Assembly: GCF_943734655.1 (NCBI RefSeq) | Contig: NC_071353.1 | Coordinates: 76,578,121-76,642,120, forward strand | Reading direction: 5' to 3' | Source: Sabethes cyaneus | Lineage: Eukaryota > Arthropoda > Insecta > Diptera > Culicidae | DNA: 64,000 bases | Shown: positions 40,601 through 55,700 of the stretch, one piece after another | Layout: each line of letters starts with the position of its first letter | Position numbering within the stretch: position 1 is the first letter of the stretch | Translations under genes and position numbers: made by a program | Notes under the pieces: generated by a model | Databases searched by the model: none | Told to the model about the DNA's origin: nothing | The model's input: only the letters and a program-made list of their open reading frames with translations

Positions 40601-40698
40601 TTCCGCTCCGAATATGCTTGAATGTTGTTAGTTAAGTTTAGTTTAGGTGTGTAGCCGTACTGGGGCAACACTACCGAGTCTCGCGATGGGGCTGCCAT
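37630..40698 (-). CDS. RTE LINE ORF: endonuclease and reverse transcriptase, 1022 aa
   Basis: Starts at ATG 40698 (M-A-A-P-S-R-D-S). Apurinic-type endonuclease: G-T-W-N-C-R-S-L-N (~50), A-L-Q-E-I, G-D-M-N-A-Q-V-G (~190), then N-Q-I-D-H-V-L-I and S-D-H-Y-L-V (~280). Reverse transcriptase: N-K-A-A-G-K-D-R-L-P-A-E-L, N-Y-R-G-I-T-L-V-N, H-H-I-F-I-D-F-K-V-A-Y-D, G-L-R-Q-G-D-G-L-S-C-M-L-F-N, F-A-D-D-F-D-I (~750), and C-terminal L-R-W-A-G-H-V-V-R-M. The length is normal for RTE proteins and there are no stops. The related degraded copies at 22830 and 24187 show that the family has been active over a long period. Confidence 0.92.
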   Translation of the reverse strand: MAAPSRDSVVLPQYGYTPKLNLTNNIQAYSERNIRHRPRRRNKDDEWRLGTWNCRSLNFAGCERVLIEQLEPRKLGIVALQEICRKGEKVWKIRGGKAQFYQSGGATNELGTGFVVLGGMQDRVIDWKAINERMCVLRIKGRFFNYSIINVHCPHEGRPDDEKEAFYARLEATYDSCSSRDIKIVIGDMNAQVGREEMYRPVVGPHSLHTDTNDNGQRCINFAASRGLVIRSTFFPRKDIHKATWRSPDQRTMNQIDHVLIEGRFFSNITNVRSRRGADIDSDHYLVAVHVRSKLSTVYRTRQSRPPRLNIRQLDNPQAAENYARVLNEALPSSEELGASNLEDGWGRIRSAIGEAATAALGIEPRSTQNDWFDGECQQAVEEKKKGWKNYLSIATRENLAKYRRARNQLTTILRRKKRQKKDRDREELEQLFRANDTRKFYEKVNQTRKGYTPKPDMCRDEGGNLITNEREVVDRWKQFFDEHLNGEVAEGGGTETNLGAPMEDSDVLAPDLQEVKREIRLLKTNKAAGKDRLPAELYKHGGETLAKALHWVISRIWEEEKLPEEWMEGVVCPIYKKGDRLDCCNYRGITLVNAAYKVLSQILLRRLSPIAQGFVGNYQAGFMGARATTDQMFTIRQILQKCREYNVPTHHIFIDFKVAYDTVDRDKLWQIMHENGFPDKLTRLIRATLERVMCFVRISGTLSSPFETRRGLRQGDGLSCMLFNIALEGVIRRAGIETRGTIFTKSSQLLGFADDFDIIARNFATAEAIYARLKAESRRIGLKINASKTKYMKGRGSKETNARLPRTVTVDGDELEVVEEFVYLGSLVTADNNTSKEIQRRIQAGNRAYFALRKTLRSGSIRRRTKLTMYKTIIRPVVLYGLEAVTLLTEDIRALAMFERKVLRTIFGGVQTESGEWRRRMNHELQALLGETPIVHLAKVSRLRWAGHVVRMPDDSATKTVLFNNPTGTRNRGAQRARWLDQVESDLRLLRRLGNWRRVAQDRVEWRRVLETARATSALCC

Positions 40699-40728
40699 CT
40701 CATAGTGCCGAGACGCACTATACCTCCT

Positions 40729-40919
40729 TCCCGGTTAGTATACGACCTTAGTTTCCACCGGGGTTGGTTACCCGATCTCCGCTAAGGTTGCTCGTATTCC
40801 GGCTGGTACCACGAGGAGGTCGGGATCGGAGTTGCTGGATAAGAGGCTAACGACCACTATGGGGTCTATATTCCGCATTATCTAGCCGTTTACCAACCTC
40901 AACCAACCGTTTACCAACC
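40729..40919 (-). ncRNA. HDV-like ribozyme at the RTE LINE 5' end
   Basis: Minus strand, plus-strand positions given. P1 (7 bp) GGTTGGT at 40892-40898 with ACCAGCC at 40801-40807. P2 TCCCG 40821-40825 with CGGGA 40729-40733. P3 ACC 40818-40820 with GGT 40808-40810. L3 is TCCTCGT 40811-40817. P1.1 GG 40799-40800. P4 ATACGA 40792-40797 with TCGTAT 40740-40745. J4/2 is ACTAAC with candidate catalytic C at 40738. It aligns with the R1 ribozyme at 17291 over ~150 bases, with paired changes in P1 and P2. Two more copies of GGTTGGT lie further 5' (40902-40908, 40913-40919). By hand, not folded by software. Confidence 0.75.
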
Positions 40920-43680
40920 GAAGCTTCAACACAAATGAAACACAAATTTCCTCATAATTCGAGAACTAATCAAGCAAATGGAACCATATTTGGCATGTGG
41001 GTGTTTTTGGAGGCAACCATTTTTTCATGATGAATTAGGACCATTTTCCTTTTTAAGAAGGGCGGCTCTCATACAAACGAAATACAAATTTCCTCATAAC
41101 TCTAGAACTAATCAAGCAACTGGAACCAAATTTATCATGTGGGTGTTTTCGTAGGCAAGAATATTTTCTATGGATTTTCCCACTTTAAAAGGAGGGGGGG
41201 CTCCTATACAAATGAAAAACAAATTTCCTCATAACTCGAGAACTAATCAAGCAAATGGAACCAAATTTGACATGTAAGTGGTTTTGGACGCAAGATTTTT
41301 TTCTATGGTGAATTGAGACCCCTCTCTTCTTTAGAAAGCGAGTTATGGCCCATCCCCCTTTTAAGAGGGTGGGCTTCCATACAAATGAAATGCAAATTTC
41401 CTCTTATCTCGAGAACTAATCAATCAAATGGAACCAAATTTGGCATGTGGGAGTTTTAGATGGCAGAAATTTTTTCTATGGTGAATTACGACCCCTTCCC
41501 CTTTTAAGAGGGGAGCTCCCATACAAATGAAATTCAAATTTCCTTATAACTTGAGAACTAATCAAGCAAATGGAACCAAATTTGGCATTAGGGAGTTTTT
41601 GAAGTCTTGAATTTATTTAACGATAGTTAGAGACCTCTCACCCCTGTGGTAGGGGGATATGGACTCTCATACAAATAAAACAAAAATTTTTGCGAAACTC
41701 AAAAACTAATCGAACTCGAGAAATTCGACTCTTCCATAAAACATTAGTCAATACAAGACCACAAAAACTATCTATAGTAACACTAGATCATTCAGGACGA
41801 GACGGTCGCGAGTGTTGCCGGTGACCCACCGTCGGAAGCGCCGCCCACTGGGGGGCTTGCAAAACTCGGGATTGTGACAAAGATCATCCGAGATTCATGA
41901 TTTATGTACAACACAGGTTAATTTGTGGCAATACGAAGTTTGTCGGGTCAGCTAGTAATCTATATAAAACAAAGATTGTGAGCAATTACGCTGTAAAGCA
42001 TTATTGTAATGAAATGTAGTTGAATATGTCGTTGTATCCAATTCTTGCGAGACGTAATTTAGGATTAACCATTGTTTAATAGCTCGAAAATACGATTATG
42101 ATCTGTTTGTTCTACCATGCCTAATTCGGTAGAGCTTCTCATAATTGATAGTTACGTTATAATAACCACAACACTTTATTGTATCAATTCCACTTGCAGA
42201 TTTGCTTAATTATATCAAATTTGACTTTCCAAATTCAATTAACATCGTTTAGGTGTAACCAAAATGCGATCAAACTGTTTGTTCCCTCACAAGCTGTGCA
42301 TATGGGCTTCTTTTTTGGGGCCCCTTGGTTTAGTCTTTTTCGGTTTTATTTTAAAGCTTTACTGGTATAAATATTATGTAATTGAACTGAAAATGTTCGA
42401 TAGTTCATCTAAAAAATGTATTAAGACAGGAAGTTTCGTGCTGAAACACTTTATTTTTAATAGGTCCCACTTGCCCCGGGTGCTTTGAAGTGCCGACCTT
42501 ATTTCGACCCATTTTTTTAATGCCGTTTGTAAAATTAAACAACTAGTTTTCGGGTGTAATTTGTTAATACACTCATTATGTTTACCTACTGTCAGGAAAA
42601 CATGTACTTTTCCGTAAAACCTGTGGCCAAAATATCATTTATAGAAAGGTGCGTCAAACTTACAACGCAAATTGAAAATAACGCTCAAATTGAAAGTCCA
42701 ATTTTGATGTTTGGAATGCCTGTTATAAATAATCTATAATTTTAATACTTGCGTTTGAGCTGTATCTTTCATTTCTAGAAAGGTTCGGTTGGAGAAAATG
42801 AGGTTGAAGAGAGTTATGAGCTCCGTTCCCACTTACCCCGTATTCCCACTTGCCCCCACTTGTACCTTATGTCATTTGTATGGAAGCCCCCCCTCTTAAA
42901 GGGGAGAAGGGTCATAATTCTCCTCCTAAAGAAAAGAGAACTCTCAATTCACCATAGAAAAAAAAATTGCCTGCGAAAACACCCAACTGCTAAATTTGGT
43001 TCCATTTGATTGATTAGTTCTTGAGTTATGAGGAAATTTGTTTTTCATGTGTATAGGAGCCCCCCTCCTAGAACCATAGAAATAGAAATAGAAATTCACC
43101 ATTGAAAAATTCTTGTCTCCGAAAACACCCACATGCCAAATAGGGTTCCAATTGATTGATTAGTTCTCGAATTATGAGGAAACTTGTATTTCATTTGTAT
43201 AGGAGCCCCCCCCCCCCTCCTAAAGTGGGATGGGTCCTAATTTACCATAGAAAAAAATTTTCTCCTCCAAAAACCTTCACATGCCAAATTTGGTTCCATT
43301 TGCTTGATTAGTTCTCGAGTTATGAGGAAATTTGTATATCATTTGTATGGAAGCACCCCCTCTTAAAGGGGAGAGGAGTCATAATTCCCCTTCTAAAGAG
43401 GGAAGGGGTCTCAATTTACCATAGAAAAAATTTTTGTCACCAAAAACACCCACATGCCAAATTTTGTTCCATTTGCTTGATTAGTTCGCGAATTATGCAG
43501 AAATTGGTGTTGTATGAGAGCCCCCCATCTTAGTGGGGGGAGGGGTCTCTAACCATCAAGAACCTTCCCTGGCCCCAAAAAACCTCTATATGGAAATTTT
43601 CACGCCGATTGGTTCAGTAATTTTCGATTCTATAAAGAACATCCCAATAGACAGACAGAAATCCATTTTTATATATAAGA

Positions 43681-44224
43681 CCAGCTGACCCGACAAACTT
43701 CGTATTGCCACAAATTAACCTGTGTTGTACATAAATCTCGGATGGTCTTTGTCACAATCTCGAGTTTTGCAAGTTTCTGAGGAGTTCAACCTTAGATGAT
43801 TCATTTTGGCAGTTACGTAACTATGAAAGCATCCCAGGTAACCAATATGCATCACCAATGCTATTCAAATGTAGGCCAATAAGCGTTTAAGTCGCCTTAA
43901 ATGCTACTTAAATGCTATTTTGGCAAAATATATAGCTACTTCACTGATAACCTTCTTATAGTGCTGACAATGCTAATTTACAGCTAATTACCGACACGAA
44001 GAATTTGAATACAATTTTGGATGCCAATTTCCAACACCCATGCAGTCAAACAGCTAATATACAACAACGTGCATTATAAAATGCCAGATACGCTGATTTG
44101 CTGCTTAAGTTAATGCTTATTAGTTACCAGGAATGGGTAGTTTAATATACAAATTTGCAATTGTCTCTTACACTAAAGTAGAACTCCCCTATCCCTCCCC
44201 TTTGATTCTATAAGGAACATCCCT
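43681..44224 (-). mobile_element. Helitron-like element, copy B, internally deleted, abutting copy A
   Basis: The 3' end on the minus strand (GGGTCAGCTGG) starts right next to the 5' TC of copy A, a head-to-tail pair with no base between. The terminal CTAG has become CTGG. The modules are missing: the 3' region runs almost straight into the 5' subterminal phrase gattctataaggaacatc and then into the (GACA)n array. A MITE-like insertion sits at 43834-44131. Confidence 0.65.
43834..44131. mobile_element. MITE-like inverted-repeat element in copy B
   Basis: The left end CCAGGTAACCAATATGCAT and the complement of the right end (CCTGGTAACTAATAAGCAT) are imperfect inverted repeats of ~19 bp. The interior is AT-rich and repeats words such as aatgct and gctaat. 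The target duplication is not clear. Confidence 0.6.
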
Positions 44225-47676
<3,452 letters not shown>

Positions 47677-49526
47677 TTCGACAAACGGTATTCGTCGTCT
47701 CTTTTATTCTCTAGTGTTCTTATGGGAAACTGCGAGTTTGACGTCTCACTCGCTGTTCATAAGGATGGTGGGAGAACAAAAGAGGTAAACATAGCAATAC
47801 ACACGGTCCGACTCAGAACAATGTTGTCAAAGCAAATAACATTGAAACACATCGTTGCTTCATTAAATCCACCCCATCGGCAGGCAACCATGTTTTCGCT
47901 GCCAACATTTCGTGTGTGCGAAAACGATATAGCATGTCAGCACTGCGTTTCACTCAACTGCCAGCAGTCTGATTTGGGCCCGCTGTCAAATTTTGAGCCC
48001 ACGACATGTTGTCGCTGACGTTTACTGCAGCTCGTTATAGAGATGTCGATGGGGTGATTAAATCACTGAGAAAATCTTCTAAAATTATTGAAAAAGCTGT
48101 TTTTTCTGTTGTTTTTAATAAAGAAAAATTAATTATGAACATACATTTCTCTTGAAAGTATTGAACCACGTTTTCTCCATTGGAGGTTTCAGTTAATTTC
48201 AAACCTATAATTTTTATTTCCAGAACCGAAACAGTGTCTTGGCAACACGATAGTTCATCAGTTATGCTGCAGCTGGTGCTACTGGTGAACAGGTTCCGCC
48301 AATTCAGAATTTGTTTTCAGTTTTGTTATAAAACAATAAAACTTTCGGCTAGTGACAAAGCCTTAGATAATATAAAAAACCCGAATTAATCCACTTAGCG
48401 GCGTGACCTAGCCTTTCTACTGCCAGAATCATCATTATTTAATTTCTCAGGAACATCTATAATTAACTTGACTATATTTTCAAATATCCGTTCCGTATTC
48501 CTTAAAATCCTTATTTACCAGTAAAATTCACAACGTATTGCGTAGAATAATTATATTTTCTTTCCTTGGGTGCGTAAATACTTGTAAGCGTCATTTATGT
48601 TACTTGATTATTTAGTTTTATAATCGGTTGGTTAACTTTCGGGCTTCAGAGCCACATGCGAAATTTGTTTTGAATTGACAATATGAATTATGTGTTCATA
48701 GCAGATTTTTTGATATTTTGATATTAATAGCAAAGTTAGCATCTTTGAAAAACAAGAGTTCAGAAAAATTATTATATACTTCACTTTTGAAGAAAAAGGA
48801 TTTCGACTACAAAATGATTAATCTCAAAATTTTACTATTAGTTTGCTTGGCTTCAATTGTGCAATATATCTGAATCAGAAAAAATAACTGAATAGAGCAT
48901 TAGATATGAAAAAGAGAAATTGAATTTTTTCTTAGCTGGCGCTCCTTCAGATAATTAGTTTTGCATGGAAATCAAAACTTAAGCTTCTTTTGAATGTATT
49001 TCATGAAAAGATAGTCATTAGCTTGATCGCATCGTTTTTACAATGTTAGTGGGTTAGGAAAACAAGACGAGGCCGAAAAATAATGCAAAAGTTGCGCCAC
49101 AAACATGCTTGAGAATGGGAAATATAATCGATATGATTTCCAGTGCTTGTCATTTTTGATTTATTTATTAAAACATGATACATGACATAAGACATCTGTC
49201 CTTTAAAATGTCACTAACGAAAACAAATCTTACAAAATTACTACCGCGCAACGTTTACTTCCTATTTTTCATATAACATTTCTAATCTCTAGTATCTATT
49301 GATTGAAAAGAGCATCCATTGATGCGCAAAATTTGTTTGAAATTTGTATAAATTTATTTGGAAAAATCAACCCACTAGTATTTTTAATCCTATACACCAC
49401 TATACCTACATGTTTAAATTAACTGCTTTTCTTCGCTTTTTGCTTTTTTGTACAATTGTGAGTAACAACAAGTGAAGAAAATTACAATTGAAATCTGAAA
49501 TCAAAGAAAAGAAAAACTTTTTGATT
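47677..49526. other. Non-coding AT-rich stretch
   Basis: Nothing convincing as a gene. ORFs of ~98 and ~69 codons at 47722 and 48180 have no recognisable motif. Near 48385-48420 the phrase cttagcggcgtgacctagcctttctac resembles a repeat end, but its partner was not found. Confidence 0.45.
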
Positions 49527-49528
49527 GA

Positions 49529-49647
49529 ATCCCACTATTTAATATTTATTTGCAACAGACACGTAGTTCGCCTACGTCGTGCAGGCTTCATCAATGTCTT
49601 ATTTCAAAGCGTATACGTATCTGTCGCGAATAAATATTAAATAGTGG
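49529..49647. repeat. 119-bp inverted repeat (hairpin)
   Basis: CCACTATTTAATATTTATT near 49531 and its exact complement near 49628-49647, with inner partial pairing (cagacacgta against tacgtatctg). It could be a very short MITE or a structured fragment. No target duplication. Confidence 0.6.
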
Positions 49648-49792
49648 AATTTAGTCGGTAAAAGTTCTTTTCCTTAAATTCAGAGTTCGTATTCCACTAT
49701 AAGAGGCTTCAAAAACTTCAGACAATTGGCATGTTTCTCACTTCTCTTGAATTTCAATGCAAATTTAAAAATTACAAATTGTCATCACATAC

Positions 49793-49919
49793 ACATACAT
49801 ACATACATACATACATACATACATACATACATACATACATACATACATACATACATACATACATACATACATACATACATACATACATACATACATACAT
49901 ACATACATACATACATACA

Positions 49920-49953
<34 letters not shown>

Positions 49954-50279
49954 CATACATACATACATACATACATACATACATACATACATACATACAT
50001 ACATACATACATACATACATACATACATACATACATACATACATACATACATACATACATGCATACATACATACATACATACATACATACATACATACAT
50101 ACATACATACATACATACATACATACATACATACATACATACATACATACATACATACATACATACATACATACATACATACATACATACATACATACAT
50201 ACATACATACATACATACATACATACATACATACATACATACATACATACATACATACATACATACATACATACATACA

Positions 50280-50308
<29 letters not shown>
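49793..50308. repeat. (ACAT)n microsatellite, ~516 bp
   Basis: About 129 units with two visible single-base variants (49949 region, 50061 region). Frames across it are artefacts. Confidence 0.95.
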
Positions 50309-50313
<5 letters not shown>

Positions 50314-50394
50314 CACACATACATGACACACATTGAATACAATCAACATTTGATTGATGTTTTGATTTCAAACGTTTTAACGGATTAATATACG

Positions 50395-51736
<1,342 letters not shown>

Positions 51737-52709
51737 TCTATACCTATAAAAATGGATTTCTGTCTGTCTGTCCCTATGTTCCTTATAGAATCGAAAACTA
51801 CTGAACCGATCGGCGTGAAAATTTGCATGTAGGGGTTTTTAGAGCCAGGGAAGATTCTTATGATGGTTAGAGACCCCTCCCCCCACTAAGAGGGGGGGGG
51901 GGGCTCCCATACAAATGAAACACAAATTTCTGCATAACTCGAGAACTAATCAAGCAAATGGAACAAATTTTCTCATGTGGATGTTTTTGGAGACAAGAAT
52001 TTTTTCTATGGTGAATTGAGACCCCTCCTCACTTTAGGACGGGGGCTCCTGTACAAATGAAATACAAATTTCCTCTTAACTCGAAAAATAATTAATGAAA
52101 TGAAATCATATTCGGCACGTGGGTGTTATTGGAGGCATGAATTTTTTCTATGATGAATTGAGACCCCTTACCTTGTCAGGAGGGGGGCTCCCATATAAAT
52201 GAACCAATCGAGAACTAATCAAGCAAATGGAACCAAATTTAGCATGTGGGTGTTTTTGTTGGCATTTTTTTTTCTATGGTGAATTGAAACCCCTCCCCTA
52301 TTTAGGAGGGGAATAATAATGAGAATTGGTGTTCCACAAAATGGTATTCGGCGAAATGGTTTGTAATGGCGAATATTTTTTTATTTTATTTTATTTTATT
52401 TAACACCGCCTTCGATAAAAAATCGTACAGACTGAATATGCTTATAAACTATGTTTTACTGTGTAATTTCACTGATTCGCTTTTTAAAAAGTGATTTTGG
52501 CATGTCGAAGTCAAAAATTTCACCAACAGCGTTGAAGGCTTGAAGACATGAGTTTAAAGCGTTGTTCTGGCCAAAATGCGTTCGGTGGAAAGGTATTGCA
52601 AGTAACTGCGTATCGCGAAACCGACGAGGAGGTACGTTGATTGGCACCTGTTCTAATAATGCTGGACAGTCAATGTTTCCCTGCATTAGGTCAAAAACGA
52701 ACATTCTTT

Positions 52710-55700
52710 AGACTAATCTCAAGATTTTAGTCTTGACCTTGGAATGAGGTCATACATATATTAATATTTTTTTGAAACGATGGTTCTACAATTGATGAAG
52801 GGACGGTAGGGGAAAGAAATGAAAATTTTTGGTGAAGGAGGGGGAAGAGCGGAAAGGAAGGGGGGGGGGGGGGTATTGGTAGCTATGCTTGACAAGTAGT
52901 CATTTTGACTCCTACCTTTTGTCCAATGCTGGAAGGTGCATGAGTCGAACCAAGCTGTAATCTGAGATTATAACCGGATTCGAACCCACAACACCCTCCA
53001 GGGCATGTGGTTCGCTGGTACTTGTACCTTTGAACCATAGAGGCGCTGGACAAAAGGAGACCGCAAAATCCACTTCTCAAGGATAGCTACGCGTGTTGGT
53101 TGTGTTATCGACACATATTGTGCCGCTTCCTGCATCAATTGCAGATTACCACCGAGCGAGAAGTTTTAATCTAACTACTATTTACTTTCAGGACGACGAC
53201 ACTGTGCCGGCCCTTACGACTTGCAAGGTACTGCACGTGACGCTGTTCGTCCGTCAGCGTATGTTAGCCGCGTTTCTCGGCGCGGGTTTTCGAGGGAAGG
53301 CCCCGTTCCTATGTAATAGACTAATCTCAAGATTTTAGTCTTGACCTTGGAATGAGGTCATACATATATTAATATTTTTTTGAAACGATGGTTCTACAAT
53401 TGATGAAGGGACGGTAGGGGAAAGAAATGAAAATTTTTGGTGAAGGAGGGGGAAGAGCAGAAAGGAAGGGGGGGGGGGTATTGGTAGCTATGCTTGACAA
53501 GTAGTCATTTTGACTCCTACCTTTTGTCCAATGCTGGAAGGTGCATGAGTCGAACCAAGCTGTAATCTGAGATTATAACCGGATTCGAACCCACAACACC
53601 CTCCAGGGCATGTGGTTCGCTGGTACTTGTACCTTTGAACCATAGAGGCGCTGGACAAAAGGAGACCGCAAAATTCACTTCTCAAGGATAGCTACGCGTG
53701 TTGGTTGTGTTATCGACACATATTGTGCCGCTTCCTGCATCAATTGCAGATTACCACCGAGCGAGAAGTTTTAATCTAACTACTATTTACTTTCAGGACG
53801 ACGACACTGTGCCGGCCCTTACGACTTGCAAGGTACTGCACGTGACGCTGTTCGTCCGTCAGCGTATGTTAGCCGCGTTTCTCGGCGCGGGTTTTCGAGG
53901 GAAGGCCCCGTTCCTATGTAATAGACTAATCTCAAGATTTTAGTCTTGACCTTGGAATGAGGTCATACATATATTAATATTTTTTTGAAACGATGGTTCT
54001 ACAATTGATGAAGGGACGGTAGGGGAAAGAAATGAAAATTTTTGGTGAAGGAGGGGGAAGAGCGGAAAGGAAGGGGGGGGGGTATTGGTAGCTATGCTTG
54101 ACAAGTAGTCATTTTGACTCCTACCTTTTGTCCAATGCTGGAAGGTGCATGAGTCGAACCAAGCTGTAATCTGAGATTATAACCGGATTCGAACCCACAA
54201 CACCCTCCAGGGCATGTGGTTCGCTGGTACTTGTACCTTTGAACCATAGAGGCGCTGGACAAAAGGAGACCGCAAAATCCACTTCTCAAGGATAGCTACG
54301 CGTGTTGGTTGTGTTATCGACACATATTGTGCCGCTTCCTGCATCAATTGCAGATTACCACCGAGCGAGAAGTTTTAATCTAACTACTATTTACTTTCAG
54401 GACGACGACACTGTGCCGGCCCTTACGACTTGCAAGGTACTGCACGTGACGCTGTTCGTCCGTTCGTTCCCTCGAAAACCCGCGCCGAGAAACGCGGCTA
54501 ACATACGCTGACGGACGAACAGCGTCACGTGCAGTACCTTGCAAGTCGTAAGGGCCGGCACAGTGTCGTCGTCCTGAAAGTAAATAGTAGTTAGATTAAA
54601 ACTTCTCGCTCGGTGGTAATCTGCAATTGATGCAGGAAGCGGCACAATATGTGTCGATAACACAACCAACACGCGTAGCTATCCTTGAGAAGTGGATTTT
54701 GCGGTCTCCTTTTGTCCAGCGCCTCTATGGTTCAAAGGTACAAGTACCAGCGAACCACATGCCCTGGAGGGTGTTGTGGGTTCGAATCCGGTTATAATCT
54801 CAGATTACAGCTTGGTTCGACTCATGCACCTTCCAGCATTGGACAAAAGGTAGGAGTCAAAATGACTACTTGTCAAGCATAGCTACCAATACCCCCCCCC
54901 CCCTTCCTTTCCGCTCTTCCCCCTCCTTCACCAAAAATTTTCATTTCTTTCCCCTACCGTCCCTTCATCAATTGTAGAACCATCGTTTCAAAAAATATTA
55001 ATATATGTATGACCTCATTCCAAGGTCAAGACTAAAATCTTGAGATTAGTCTATTACATAGGAACGGGGCCTTCCCTCGAAAACCCGCGCCGAGAAACGC
55101 GGCTAACATACGCTGACGGACGAACAGCGTTACGTGCAGTACCTTGCAAGTCGTAAGGGCCGGCACAGTGTCGTCGTCCTGAAAGTAAATAGTAGTTAGA
55201 TTAAAACTTCTCGCTCGGTGGTAATCTGCAATTGATGCAGGAAGCGGCACAATATGTGTCGATAACACAACCAACACGCGTAGCTATCCTTGAGAAGTGG
55301 ATTTTGCGGTCTCCTTTTGTCCAGCGCCTCTATGGTTCAAAGGTACAAGTACCAGCGAACCACATGCCCTGGAGGGTGTTGTGGGTTCGAATCCGGTTAT
55401 AATCTCAGATTACAGCTTGGTTCGACTCATGCACCTTCCAGCATTGGACAAAAGGTAGGAGTCAAAATGACTACTTGTCAAGCATAGCTACCAATACCCC
55501 CCCCCCTTCCTTTCCGCTCTTCCCCCTCCTTCACCAAAAATTTTCATTTCTTTCCCCTACCGTCCCTTCATCAATTGTAGAACCATCGTTTCAAAAAAAT
55601 ATTAATATATGTATGACCTCATTCCAAGGTCAAGACTAAAATCTTGAGATTAGTCTATTACATAGGAAACATAGGAACGGGGCCTTCCCTCGAAAACCCG

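Larger units (their letters stand above)
37610..40923 (-). mobile_element. RTE-clade non-LTR retrotransposon, full length
   Basis: A single ORF with a 5' UTR of ~225 bases. There is almost no 3' UTR: the stop TGA is itself followed by AGA repeats, giving a (GAA)n-type tail (37610-37632). Flanked by an 11-bp target duplication CTTCAACACAA (37599-37609, 40924-40934). A very short 3' end with simple-repeat tail is characteristic of RTE. The ORF is uninterrupted, so this copy may still be competent. Confidence 0.9.
36552..41955 (+). mobile_element. Helitron-like element, copy C, containing the RTE LINE
   Basis: Starts TCTATACCTATAAA after an A (36551). It has a TGTC run, then a stretch reading actactgaaccaatcg, then about ten ~190-bp modules, and ends GGGTCAGCTAG before a T (41956). 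The A/T insertion rule, lack of duplication and terminal bases match copies A and E. The RTE LINE at 37610-40923 interrupts one module. Positions 41640-41955 are the family 3' end, slightly rearranged at 41810-41870. Confidence 0.7.
36157..42867. mobile_element. TA-flanked DNA transposon, non-coding, split by copy C
   Basis: The ends AGGTACACCGGGGCAAGTGG and (complement of the right end) AGGTACAAGTGGGGGCAAGT are similar inverted repeats. TA lies outside both (36155-36156, 42868-42869). Removing the element joins copy A as tttgtatgtcatttg, matching its sister module at 43330. The native sequence (36157-36551 plus 41956-42867, ~1.3 kb) has no coding. The motif GGTCCCACTTGCCCC and its complement recur at both ends. 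Confidence 0.8.
34827..43680 (-). mobile_element. Helitron-like element, copy A, interrupted by a TA-flanked transposon
   Basis: On the minus strand it starts TCTTATATATAAA (at 43680) and ends GGGTCAGCTAG (at 34827) with a T following. This fits Helitron ends (5' TC, 3' CTAG, no duplication). Between them are ~190-bp modules built on gaggaaatttgt, a C-run/G-run box and ttgattagttctcgagttat. No Rep/helicase coding was seen, so it is non-autonomous. I could not find a strong hairpin before CTAG, which weakens the Helitron call. Segment 36157-42867 is a later insertion. Confidence 0.65.

Noticed and set aside
34827..43680. Penelope-like or SINE origin for the modular family
   Set aside because: TC...CTAG ends, A/T insertion site in three copies and no target duplication fit Helitrons better, though the missing terminal hairpin keeps this uncertain.
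52970..53045. Functional tRNA gene
   Set aside because: A and B boxes are good, but the T-arm stem and acceptor do not pair well, and the sequence is repeated inside a larger unit. It is better called a tRNA-derived SINE head.
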